A stretch of 5,454 nt of DNA. Source: Propionibacteriaceae bacterium. Lineage in GTDB: Bacteria > Actinomycetota > Actinomycetes > Propionibacteriales > Propionibacteriaceae. Shown one piece after another: positions 1 through 5,316 of this stretch. The stretch is from the NCBI GenBank assembly GCA_009781325.1, contig WQYJ01000147.1, positions 1-5,454 on the forward strand. The letters run 5' to 3'. The notes under the pieces were generated by a model. That model saw only the letters and a list, made by a program, of their open reading frames with translations. It ran no database searches and was not told the DNA's origin. Numbering within the stretch: the first letter of the stretch is position 1; every line of letters starts with the position of its first letter. The position numbers were made by a program, and so were the translations under genes.

Positions 1-390
1 CGAGCGTAGGTTGCCGACATGCATAGGCTTGGCAACATTGGGTGCCGAATAGTCAACGATGACGACATCTGGCTGTGTGGTCTGGGTGATTCCGCAGTGA
101 GGGTCAGCCAGGATTTCTGTGATGTTCTGCGCCAGGCGCTCCGGGCGGATGCGGATATTGATGAAACCGGGTCCAGCGATCTCTAGGGGCTCACACAGAT
201 CCTCGAGGTCGACTTGGTCAACGATCTCTTGAGCAATCTCGCGAGGCTTACGTCCAGACTCGGCTGCCAACCGCATAGCCGCATTGCACTGGTAATGCCC
301 GAATTGCGGCTTCGTGGACGGCCGCAGCTCAGGATCCACCCCAGTAACAGCCATAAGGCGAGCCGCAAGGACTTCAGCAAGAGACACCAT
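1..390 (-). CDS. argS: Arginyl-tRNA synthetase, N-terminal part (runs off left edge)
   Basis: This is the 5' part (130 codons) of arginyl-tRNA synthetase, the cytoplasmic class I enzyme that charges tRNA-Arg with arginine using ATP. The translation opens MVSLAEVLAARLMAVTG. It shows the additional N-terminal domain typical of ArgS (about residues 1-85, with FGHYQCNAAM and GPGFINIRI), then the start of the catalytic Rossmann core. The core contains VDYSAPNVAKPMHVGNLRS, whose HVGN (residues 124-127) is the class I HIGH signature. The family is usually 550-600 residues, so about three quarters lie beyond the left edge. The ATG at 388-390 is the only in-frame start visible, with a GGAAGA-like ribosome binding site 9 bases upstream. 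The upstream gene, a prepilin peptidase on the same strand, ends about 104 bp away; an operon is possible but unproven. The identification is very secure. Confidence 0.97.
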   Translation of the reverse strand, partial: MVSLAEVLAARLMAVTGVDPELRPSTKPQFGHYQCNAAMRLAAESGRKPREIAQEIVDQVDLEDLCEPLEIAGPGFINIRIRPERLAQNITEILADPHCGITQTTQPDVVIVDYSAPNVAKPMHVGNLRS

Positions 391-441
391 ACCCTCTATT
401 CTTCCATGCCCAACAACCCCCTTTTCGCCGTCACCTGAAAT

Positions 442-478
442 GTCATAATGCAGCCCAACAGTGAGGATGGCTTATGAC
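442..478. repeat. Imperfect inverted repeat between argS and the prepilin peptidase gene
   Basis: GTCATAA at 442-448 and TTATGAC at 472-478 are perfect 7-base inverted arms 23 bases apart. An inner GCC (453-455) can pair with GGC (469-471) after a 4-base bulge. The element lies about 50-90 bases upstream of the argS start. There is no T-run on either side, so it is not a convincing terminator. It could be an operator or a leader structure for argS. No T-box specifier or antiterminator motif was recognised, and no clear promoter could be called in this spacer. Confidence 0.3.
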
Positions 479-494
479 CGGTGTTGTCTGCCTG

Positions 495-1193
495 TCATGT
501 CACGGGTGTAAAGAGGTGAATGAGGTGGGGTAATTGGCCGGCCACGAGAGTTCCTGTCACGAGCCAGGGGCCGAAGGCGAATTCTTTCTTTCGGGTGATG
601 ATGGACACTGCTATGGCCAGTAGGCAGGCGGTGAGCAGACCGGTAAAAACGGCTGGGAGTGAGATGATTCCTAGCCACCAGCCGCAGGTCATCACCAGTT
701 TGACGTCGCCTAAACCTAGGGCTCCTTTGCTGATGATGTGGATCGCGGTGAAGGCAAGGCCGCACCCCAGAGCTGCCCCGAGCCCGGCTAGGAGTCTGGT
801 TGGTTCTCCCCAGGTCAATCCGATTCCGCAGACAAAGGCTGCCCCGCCAAGTACGAGTTGTCCGCGGTCAGGAAGACGTTGAACATCGAGATCGATCACT
901 GATAACCACATCCCAACCCCGCAGAAGATCATCCACCCGAGCAGATAAACCCAGGTGGAGGCTTGCGTACTTTCAGCATCCCAGAATGAGGACAGGGCCG
1001 TACTTGCCCATCCAGCAGCCAAGATAACCGGAATCCAGCGTCGCGGCCCCGGTGAGGCAAGGACAGTCTCATCACGATCCTGCGAATACGAGGCAGGCAG
1101 ACGGTAGGTGAGACGATTCAGGCGTCGCCTGATGAGTTCGCCAATCACCAAACCAGCAACTGCACTCAGGACCACTGCTGTGATCAGTTTCAT
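495..1193 (-). CDS. Prepilin leader peptidase, A24 family, short form without methylase domain
   Basis: Polytopic inner-membrane aspartic protease that would cleave leader peptides of type IV prepilins, Tad/Flp pilins or pseudopilins. The chosen start gives 232 residues. The ATG at 1191-1193 is preceded by a perfect GGAGGT five bases away; a reading 22 codons longer has no such site. Both catalytic aspartate motifs are present: SVIDLDVQRLPD (Asp101) and LGLGDVKL (Asp163, the GxGD motif). A later FAFGP motif lies near residue 206. About seven or eight hydrophobic segments span residues 2-18, 53-71, 82-102, 113-128, 134-154, 166-199 (probably two) and 208-228. The Cys-rich N-methyltransferase domain of PilD-type enzymes is absent, as in many Gram-positive and Tad-type enzymes. 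No pilin, secretion ATPase or other pilus gene is in the window, so the substrate is unknown. Upstream is a lone DnaA box; downstream is argS. Confidence 0.9.
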   Translation of the reverse strand: MKLITAVVLSAVAGLVIGELIRRRLNRLTYRLPASYSQDRDETVLASPGPRRWIPVILAAGWASTALSSFWDAESTQASTWVYLLGWMIFCGVGMWLSVIDLDVQRLPDRGQLVLGGAAFVCGIGLTWGEPTRLLAGLGAALGCGLAFTAIHIISKGALGLGDVKLVMTCGWWLGIISLPAVFTGLLTACLLAIAVSIITRKKEFAFGPWLVTGTLVAGQLPHLIHLFTPVT

Positions 1194-1251
1194 GTGACCT
1201 CCAAATGTCTCCTCGTTCCATTCTTGTGGAGCGCCTGGTACCCATGGGGAG

Positions 1252-1260
1252 TTATCCACA
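1252..1260 (+). promoter_or_regulatory. Isolated perfect DnaA box
   Basis: TTATCCACA matches the classical 9-mer DnaA-binding consensus exactly. It sits about 59 bp upstream of the prepilin peptidase ATG and about 97 bp upstream of the tRNA-Arg gene, in their divergent spacer. No second good box was seen nearby, so this is not an origin. It may be a chance match or a regulatory site. The match is seen directly; binding is inferred. Confidence 0.5.
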
Positions 1261-1336
1261 GGGAAATTAGGTCTTTTTCATGAGGAAGAATCACCTCTGC
1301 ACCACCCCCGGCTAACACCTATTTGCCTAGGTTTGC

Positions 1337-1342
1337 TAGACT
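1337..1342 (+). promoter_or_regulatory. Possible -10 element of the tRNA-Arg gene
   Basis: TAGACT fits the TAnnnT pattern of a sigma-70-type -10 box and lies 14 bases before the mature tRNA 5' end, a spacing that would start transcription just upstream of the gene. There is no good -35 at 17 bp (the sequence there is AACACC), and the TTGCCT at 1323-1328 is too close. The call rests on position and partial match only. Confidence 0.3.
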
Positions 1343-1356
1343 AATCTCCGCCCAAA

Positions 1357-1429
1357 GCGCCTGTAGCTTAATGGATAGAGCATCTGACTACGGATCAGAA
1401 GGTTGGGGGTTCAAGTCCCTCCAGGCGCG
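1357..1429 (+). tRNA. tRNA-Arg (anticodon ACG)
   Basis: A 73-base complete cloverleaf. The acceptor stem GCGCCTG (1357-1363) pairs perfectly with CAGGCGC (1422-1428), with discriminator G1429. The D arm contains AGCTTAATGGATAGAGC. The anticodon stem TCTGA/TCAGA (1383-1387 / 1395-1399) encloses the loop CTACGGA with anticodon ACG at 1390-1392. The variable loop AGGTT has 5 bases. The T stem GGGGG/CCCTC encloses the loop TTCAAGT. The ACG anticodon, normally edited to ICG by TadA, reads CGU, CGC and CGA arginine codons. CCA is not encoded, so it must be added after transcription. The gene lies about 1 kb from argS, the synthetase that charges it. Confidence 0.97.
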
Positions 1430-1446
1430 CAAAATGGCCAAAGAAG

Positions 1447-1478
1447 AACCCCGCGCAGAGATATATCTTCGCGGGGTT
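1447..1478 (+). terminator. Hairpin terminator downstream of tRNA-Arg
   Basis: AACCCCGCG (1447-1455) and CGCGGGGTT (1470-1478) form a perfect GC-rich 9-bp stem. The 14-base loop itself contains the palindrome AGATATATCT. A T-rich but interrupted tail (TTGTGTATTT) follows. Position 18 bases after the tRNA end suits termination of the tRNA transcript. The weak T-run lowers certainty that it is a strong intrinsic terminator. Confidence 0.75.
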
Positions 1479-1514
1479 GTGTATTTCGAGGCTGACTCAC
1501 TGTTTGACTGCTGT

Positions 1515-1543
1515 CTGACCCATTGTGCTCAAATGGATATAAT
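1515..1543 (+). promoter_or_regulatory. Sigma-70-type promoter of the serine hydrolase gene
   Basis: A perfect -10 TATAAT lies at 1538-1543, with a -35-like CTGACC at 1515-1520 (4 of 6 bases of TTGACA) and an exact 17-bp spacer. Transcription should begin near 1550, giving a leader of about 55 bases before the ATG at 1605. This is one of the best promoter matches in the window. Confidence 0.7.
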
Positions 1544-1604
1544 TACTGCTACATTGCCCCTTGGAGCCTTGGAGTGAGTCGTTAATATCTCGAAGGGAAA
1601 CCCT

Positions 1605-3062
1605 ATGAGAAAAACAGTTGGGGGTCTCCTCATTGCGGTTGTGTTCGTTCTCGGATTCGCCGCGCCGAGTTACGCGCTGCCCCAGGATCAGAAAGCAGCA
1701 ATACAGTCCCTGGTGGATGAGGCATCTCGGGTGTCCGGTGTCCCAGGTATCTCCGTTTCGGTGATCAAAGACAATCAGGTGTCCTACTTTTCTTCCGGGT
1801 ACGCCAACCAAGAGGAATCCGTACCAGCAAGCGAAAATACGCTGTACGAGCTCGCATCTGTGAGTAAGTCATTGACCGGTGTGGGCATCTTGTTGCTGGC
1901 CGAGCAAGGCCGTCTGTCCATGAATGACTCGATTGACAAGTATTTGCCGTGGTTTACTTTGCGCTACCGCGGAACACCGGTTGACATGAGCCGACTCACC
2001 TTGAATCACTTTTTGCACCATACCTCCGGGCTGACCAATACGATGCACTTCATGCTCATCCCGCAAGGTGACTCCCCGGATATGCTGCGTAAGACGGTTG
2101 AAGCATTTGTCGATGCTAACGTAGCGTTCCCTCCAGGGAATCACTACGAGTACGGCACCATGAACTACGACATCCTTGGTCTGGTGATCGAGGTTGTCTC
2201 TGGGCAAAGCTATGAAGCATTCATGGCCAACTCAGTGTTTGAACCGCTGGGGATGAACCACACGTACGTTTTCAAAGACGATGCTGTGGAAACGGGGAAC
2301 ATGGCCCAGGGATATCGGTCGATCTTCCTTTCGACAAAGCCGTATGATGCACCCGATTTTGCGGGTAATAAGCCGGCTGGCTATATCATTTCCTCGGCAG
2401 CGGACATGGCACGCTGGATGGCTGTCCAGTTGGGTGAGGTTGAGGGTCTTCCGGGGACCTTGGAAGCCGCTATCACGAAATCCCATGCGGCGGACACTTC
2501 TGTCGAGCCAATATATGGGATGTACTACGCTGCGGGCTGGTTCGTCAATCCGGAGAAGACACTCATCCAGCACGGAGGGGACAACCCCAACTTCACAACA
2601 AATGTGGTGCTGTATCCCGAAGAGAAGGTAGGGATCGCACTTTTGTCCAACGGGGCAAATACCAATGGCGACCTGGCTTTGGCTATCAAGGAGATTGTGG
2701 ACGGCAATATGGTGCAGTCCTATCGAATGAGCAGTTTGCAGGTCCTGGATCTCAGTCTGTCAGCCACCACTGTGGCGATGACATTGCTGGCCGGTTTCTT
2801 CATCGTCCTTGGGGCACGCAGAATGAAGAAGAATGAGCGTCAACCGCTAACAAAAGAGAAGATGATCACCATCGGCCTGTGGGGCTTAGTGACGGTGACA
2901 TCCTGTGTACTCCTAGGAGTCTTCCCCTCCTTCTTCGGGTTTAACTGGGCAGTCGCACCGATTTGGCTCCCCCCCACCAACTTCTCCGCCGTGGGCTCAG
3001 TGGTGCTAGTAGCCGCCTCAATCACCTGGTTTGTAGCAACCCCCGGCAAAGCTCGGACCTAA
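1605..3062 (+). CDS. Exported, membrane-anchored serine hydrolase of the beta-lactamase/PBP fold (S12-like)
   Basis: A 485-residue protein. The N-terminal signal peptide (MRKTVGGLLIAVVFVLGFAAPSYA) has likely cleavage near residue 24. The beta-lactamase-like domain (about 28-365) carries the catalytic SxxK as SVSK (Ser85, Lys88), the family motif HHTSGL (138-143), PGNHYEYGTMNY around Tyr183, and HGG at 323-325 in the place of KTG. The usual YxN triad member reads Y-G-T here (183-185). Three hydrophobic helices follow (about 384-404, 421-441, 460-478). A basic segment RRMKKNERQPLTKEKM between the first two fits a cytoplasmic loop and places the enzyme domain outside. Members act as DD-peptidases, esterases or peptide hydrolases; the substrate cannot be told from sequence, and beta-lactam resistance is not implied. 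The ATG has AAGGGA (1593-1598) six bases upstream. The gene has its own promoter and appears monocistronic. Confidence 0.93.
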   Translation: MRKTVGGLLIAVVFVLGFAAPSYALPQDQKAAIQSLVDEASRVSGVPGISVSVIKDNQVSYFSSGYANQEESVPASENTLYELASVSKSLTGVGILLLAEQGRLSMNDSIDKYLPWFTLRYRGTPVDMSRLTLNHFLHHTSGLTNTMHFMLIPQGDSPDMLRKTVEAFVDANVAFPPGNHYEYGTMNYDILGLVIEVVSGQSYEAFMANSVFEPLGMNHTYVFKDDAVETGNMAQGYRSIFLSTKPYDAPDFAGNKPAGYIISSAADMARWMAVQLGEVEGLPGTLEAAITKSHAADTSVEPIYGMYYAAGWFVNPEKTLIQHGGDNPNFTTNVVLYPEEKVGIALLSNGANTNGDLALAIKEIVDGNMVQSYRMSSLQVLDLSLSATTVAMTLLAGFFIVLGARRMKKNERQPLTKEKMITIGLWGLVTVTSCVLLGVFPSFFGFNWAVAPIWLPPTNFSAVGSVVLVAASITWFVATPGKART

Positions 3063-3093
3063 CAGCCGAGACGGTGTCAAGTAGATGGCGTGT

Positions 3094-3267
3094 CGGTCAT
3101 CCTGCCGTCAGGCAGGACCCCCGCCAGCCAACGTAGGGTCTGTGGTTGTCCCCCCGGTCATCCTGCCGTCAGGCAGGACCCCCGGCAGCCAACGTAGGGT
3201 CTGTGGTTGTCCCCCCGGTCATCCTGCCGTCAGGCAGGACCCCCGGCAGCCAACGTAGGGACTGTGG
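3094..3267 (+). repeat. 61-bp direct tandem repeat, nearly three copies
   Basis: Copies begin at 3094, 3155 and 3216, an exact 61-bp period. Copies 1 and 2 differ at one base (C3124 versus G3185). Copy 3 matches for about 52 bases, apart from A3261, then diverges at 3268. Each copy holds a 7-bp hairpin, TCCTGCC-GTCA-GGCAGGA, followed by CCCCCGGCAGCCAACGTAGGG. The array starts about 30 bp after the serine hydrolase stop codon, so its hairpins may affect that gene's mRNA end, but no T-run follows. It resembles intergenic palindromic repeats of the REP or MITE kind; whether it occurs elsewhere in the genome cannot be seen here. Confidence 0.9.
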
Positions 3268-3301
3268 ATAGGTTTTCTTAACCCAAGTCCACACGTCAGC
3301 C

Positions 3302-3338
3302 GCCGGGGGTCCTGCCTGACGGCAGGATGACCGGGGGG
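3302..3338 (-). repeat. Perfect 37-base inverted copy of the repeat core
   Basis: This segment is the exact reverse complement (37 of 37 bases) of 3211-3247, the start of the third direct copy with its preceding C-run. The two arms are 54 bases apart and could fold into a long stem, or a cruciform, enclosing 3248-3301. Only the palindromic core and its flanking C/G-runs are inverted; the remaining part of the 61-bp unit (CAACGTAGGG onward) is absent. This suggests the core is the conserved mobile or functional part. Confidence 0.9.
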
Positions 3339-3356
3339 TCGTTATCCCTAGCACGC

Positions 3357-3394
3357 AAAAATCCCCACTGGAGGTTGTACCTCGCAGTGGGGAT
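3357..3394 (-). terminator. Rho-independent terminator of the transglycosylase-like gene
   Basis: On the minus strand, ATCCCCACTG pairs with CAGTGGGGAT (plus-strand arms 3361-3370 and 3385-3394, 10 bp). The stem is extended by GAGGT/ACCTC (3371-3375 / 3379-3383) around a three-base loop with a single bulged base. A run of five T (3361-3357) follows on the minus strand. It begins 28 bases after the stop codon of the minus-strand gene. It is a textbook intrinsic terminator. Confidence 0.92.
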
Positions 3395-3421
3395 CCTTGG
3401 TATTGGTGATTAAAAGATTAC

Positions 3422-4576
3422 TCAGTACCATCCGGTCGACAGGAAGTGGTTCCAGCCGCCGCAGGGGGTGCCATAACGGTTCTTAATATAACCCAGACCC
3501 CACTTGATTTGGGTGGCGGGGTTCGTACGCCAGTCAGCGCCGGCTGAAGCCATCTTGGAACCAGGCAGAGCTTGCGGGATTCCGTACGCACCGGAGTACC
3601 GGTTTTCGGCATTCCAGCGCCAACCGGACTCCTTCTGCCAGAGGTTAACCAGGCACTGGAATTCGGAGTCATTCCAGCCGCGGGCAATCACCTGGTCATA
3701 GGCGATGGCTTGGGCTGATCCGGGGGTGACGTTGATCATCACGTCCGGGACCTTCGATCCAGTCTTGGTAACAGCGGTAATGGGGTCGCGCAGAACTTGC
3801 GATGCGATGATGTCTTCATTCACGAGCTTGCCGTCATGGAAGGTCTGAACAACAGTCTCCTTCACGAGGCCCTTGACACCTGCGACGATCACAGTCACCT
3901 CACCGCGCGGCTTAGTGGGATCGGCGGTGTCATTGACAGGATAAGCAGTTGCTACCTCGCGTACGATCTCTTTGACCTCCACGCGTACCAGCGAGATCGC
4001 TAGTTCGCCGGACAGGTCGGTCGCAGGAGCAGGGGTGATGATGTCGTTCTCATTCCAGGTTATTCCCATGTCAGTCAGGGCCTTGGAAACGGTGCCGTAG
4101 GCGTGGACCTGGTGAGTCATTCCATCAGCGGTAATGGAGACATCATGGCCGGTATCGATAGTCAGCTTCACTCCTTCGCGAGGAATGTACATGGTTTCCG
4201 ATAGAGAGGACTTCAACGAAGTCTCCGAAAGCCCGAGGCCGTCGATCACTCCGGCGACTGTGGTGGCAAAGGTCCAATAGGTCCCTGTTTGTCCATCAAG
4301 GGTGAGACTCACCGGGCGGCAGAAGTCAACGGTGATCTCCATTTCACTGGACACCAACTCAGACAACCCAGGTGATACGCGGTCACGCGGATAGAGGCGG
4401 ATATCTTGAGAAGCCAAGACTTCAGCAACAGAACCATAAACGACACTTAAGACGGTGGGCTCGCCATCAATCGTCAGTGTCACGTCCCGTCCAAAAGCGA
4501 GGTTCAGTCCCATCCCTGATAAATTGACAGCCAATATACCAACGATAGATATGACGATCGTTCTGATTACGGACAC
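3422..4576 (-). CDS. Secreted cell-wall lytic transglycosylase-like protein: DUF348 x3, G5, Apf-type lysozyme-fold domain
   Basis: 384 residues from the GTG at 4574-4576, chosen because AAGGAG (4583-4588) lies six bases upstream and the product then begins with a clean signal/anchor (MSVIRTIVISIVGILAVNLSG). A 10-codon-longer ATG reading would bury this ribosome site. Domains in order: three DUF348 (YabE/RpfB ubiquitin-like) repeats at about 31-72, 87-130 and 144-185, two of them opening with a TIDG/TLDG motif; a G5 domain at about 197-274; and a C-terminal lysozyme-fold domain at about 290-384. The last carries KESGW (Glu316, probable catalytic acid), SGAYGIPQALPGSKM, DWRTNP and a terminal GWY. 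This resembles the aggregation-promoting-factor/SLT-like domain rather than the classical Rpf domain. Likely role: peptidoglycan cleavage at the cell surface during growth or separation, with possible Rpf-like activity. It has its own promoter and terminator. Confidence 0.92.
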   Translation of the reverse strand: MSVIRTIVISIVGILAVNLSGMGLNLAFGRDVTLTIDGEPTVLSVVYGSVAEVLASQDIRLYPRDRVSPGLSELVSSEMEITVDFCRPVSLTLDGQTGTYWTFATTVAGVIDGLGLSETSLKSSLSETMYIPREGVKLTIDTGHDVSITADGMTHQVHAYGTVSKALTDMGITWNENDIITPAPATDLSGELAISLVRVEVKEIVREVATAYPVNDTADPTKPRGEVTVIVAGVKGLVKETVVQTFHDGKLVNEDIIASQVLRDPITAVTKTGSKVPDVMINVTPGSAQAIAYDQVIARGWNDSEFQCLVNLWQKESGWRWNAENRYSGAYGIPQALPGSKMASAGADWRTNPATQIKWGLGYIKNRYGTPCGGWNHFLSTGWY

Positions 4577-4627
4577 GCAGTACTCCTTCTTTCGACTTAC
4601 ATGCAAAACCCATTCAGGTCGTCATCG

Positions 4628-4656
4628 ATCTTAGCCGCTTTCTGCCAATTAACCAA
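4628..4656 (-). promoter_or_regulatory. Promoter of the transglycosylase-like gene
   Basis: On the minus strand, TTGGTT (plus 4651-4656) and TAAGAT (plus 4628-4633) are separated by exactly 17 bp, fitting -35 and -10 elements. Transcription would start near 4621, leaving a leader of about 45 bases before the GTG start. A leader that short has no room for the ydaO (c-di-AMP) riboswitch known from some actinobacterial rpf genes. Confidence 0.55.
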
Positions 4657-4835
4657 GAAAATCCTGAGAAAACCTTAGAATCAGGGGCATTCATTCAGCT
4701 TTTGGTTCCTGTACTGACAACTGATTTTAGTCATTGAAAATCTAATTCAAAAATCTTTGCGCGACTCGCCGGAATATTGATGATTTGAATCATAAAGCCG
4801 TTTCAAGATATGTATTTGCCCAAGAAGGGGAGAGT
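4657..4835. other. AT-rich non-coding segment, candidate DNA unwinding element
   Basis: No credible gene lies here. The segment is visibly AT-rich compared with its surroundings; for example 4723-4760 has 9 G/C in 38 bases. It contains the inverted repeat GATTTT/AAAATC (4723-4728 / 4737-4742). It directly abuts the tandem DnaA boxes at 4836, the arrangement expected for the melting region of an origin. The last part before the boxes is G-rich (AAGAAGGGGAGAG). Unwinding is inferred only from composition and position. Confidence 0.45.
4780..4793. repeat. Near-perfect palindrome in the AT-rich region
   Basis: ATGATT-TG-AATCAT gives 6-base arms with a 2-base centre. Its size suits a dimeric helix-turn-helix operator, or it may be an incidental structure in the putative unwinding region. 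It lies over 120 bp upstream of the minus-strand promoter, too far for a simple repressor overlapping it. Confidence 0.3.
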
Positions 4836-4854
4836 TGTGGATAACTGTGGATAA
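4836..4854 (-). promoter_or_regulatory. Two tandem perfect DnaA boxes
   Basis: TGTGGATAA occurs at 4836-4844 and again at 4846-4854, both exact reverse complements of TTATCCACA, in the same orientation and one base apart. The 10-base centre-to-centre spacing is about one helical turn, so two DnaA molecules would sit on the same DNA face. Two perfect high-affinity boxes this close are very unlikely by chance and mark a DnaA assembly site next to the AT-rich segment. Confidence 0.85.
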
Positions 4855-5015
4855 TTTCGACGATCTTTGCTATAAGAAACCAACAGTTTCGTCGGATATA
4901 TAGCAGATCAGACCGTTGCTGTCCAGATTGAACATATCGTGGAATCGAGCGTAAATTTCTCGACTTTTTGCGGATTTGAAGTGTTTTCCCGAGTGGTACG
5001 GCGTGGCCAGGGAAG

Positions 5016-5125
5016 TTTTCCACCGCCTCTGTGGATTTTATACACAGGCCCTGTGCATAACTTGCGCCTGATGGAGCAATTCATCCACATCTGTGCACAA
5101 GTTTGCCCAACAAGGGTGTGGATCA
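5016..5125. other. Dense DnaA-box cluster; with 4836-4854 a candidate oriC
   Basis: Within 110 bp there are about seven DnaA-type 9-mers in both orientations. Matching TTATNCACA exactly: TTATACACA (5038-5046) and TGTGCATAA (5052-5060, reverse). One mismatch: TTTTCCACC (5016-5024), TCATCCACA (5081-5089), TGTGCACAA (5092-5100, reverse) and TGTGGATCA (5117-5125, reverse). Two mismatches: TGTGGATTT (5030-5038, reverse). Together with the two perfect tandem boxes 160-180 bp to the left and the AT-rich segment, this has the composition of a bacterial chromosomal origin. The adjacent genes diverge from it and dnaB is next door. Against it, dnaA and dnaN, usual neighbours in Actinobacteria, are not in view. 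It could instead be a DnaA-titrating or dnaB-regulating cluster. Confidence 0.7.
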
Positions 5126-5316
5126 TGGTTTAGGAATCATGGTGTTTGGAGGGTAGGTTCGCATTACTCAACGAAGTTTTTGTCGAGGTTGACGCGAAAA
5201 AAATGTCGGAGGTACCAAAGATAGTAGATGTATGACCACCGGAACCCAGATACGGCGATTTCGACTGCAGCCAAATACAGTCGTAACCCACAACTCAGAA
5301 CAGGAGATACGAACTC
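5126..5316 (+). other. Spacer between DnaA cluster and dnaB
   Basis: No clear gene or RNA was recognised. TTGACG at 5189-5194 could be a -35, but no good -10 stands 16-18 bp later, so the dnaB promoter cannot be placed. A GGAGGT lies at 5208-5213. A 30-codon open frame (ATG at 5228, stop TGA at 5318-5320) overlaps the dnaB start as ATGA, but its ATG is 14 bases from the GGAGGT, a long spacing. It could be a coupled leader peptide or chance. Confidence 0.3.

Noticed and set aside
214..438. Open frame on the plus strand opposite argS
   Set aside because: It is antisense to a clearly conserved argS reading frame, has no family resemblance and no convincing ribosome site.
391..494. T-box leader for argS
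   Set aside because: The conserved T-box/antiterminator sequence and a terminator with T-run are missing; only a plain 7-base inverted repeat is present.
1357..1429. Integration site (attB) for a mobile element in the tRNA gene
   Set aside because: No direct repeat of the tRNA 3' end and no integrase were found in the window.
2281..2631. Alternative open frame inside the serine hydrolase gene
   Set aside because: It lies entirely within a well-supported coding frame with all family motifs; it is Arg/Ser-rich, as out-of-frame translations tend to be.
3263..3271. DnaA box TGTGGATAG at the end of the third repeat copy
   Set aside because: It has one mismatch from consensus, is isolated, and is created where the repeat unit diverges; not enough to call a site.
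3094..3338. CRISPR array
   Set aside because: The period is exactly 61 bp, but the whole unit including the would-be spacer is repeated nearly identically, so there are no unique spacers; one copy is inverted and no cas genes are visible.
4577..4835. ydaO (c-di-AMP) riboswitch upstream of the transglycosylase-like gene
   Set aside because: Some actinobacterial rpf genes have one, but I see none of its GC-rich conserved helices here, and the best promoter leaves a leader of only about 45 bases.
4939..5133. 64-codon open frame across the DnaA-box cluster
   Set aside because: Its codons are made up largely of the DnaA boxes themselves, it lacks a ribosome binding site and resembles no known protein; in particular it is not rpmH.
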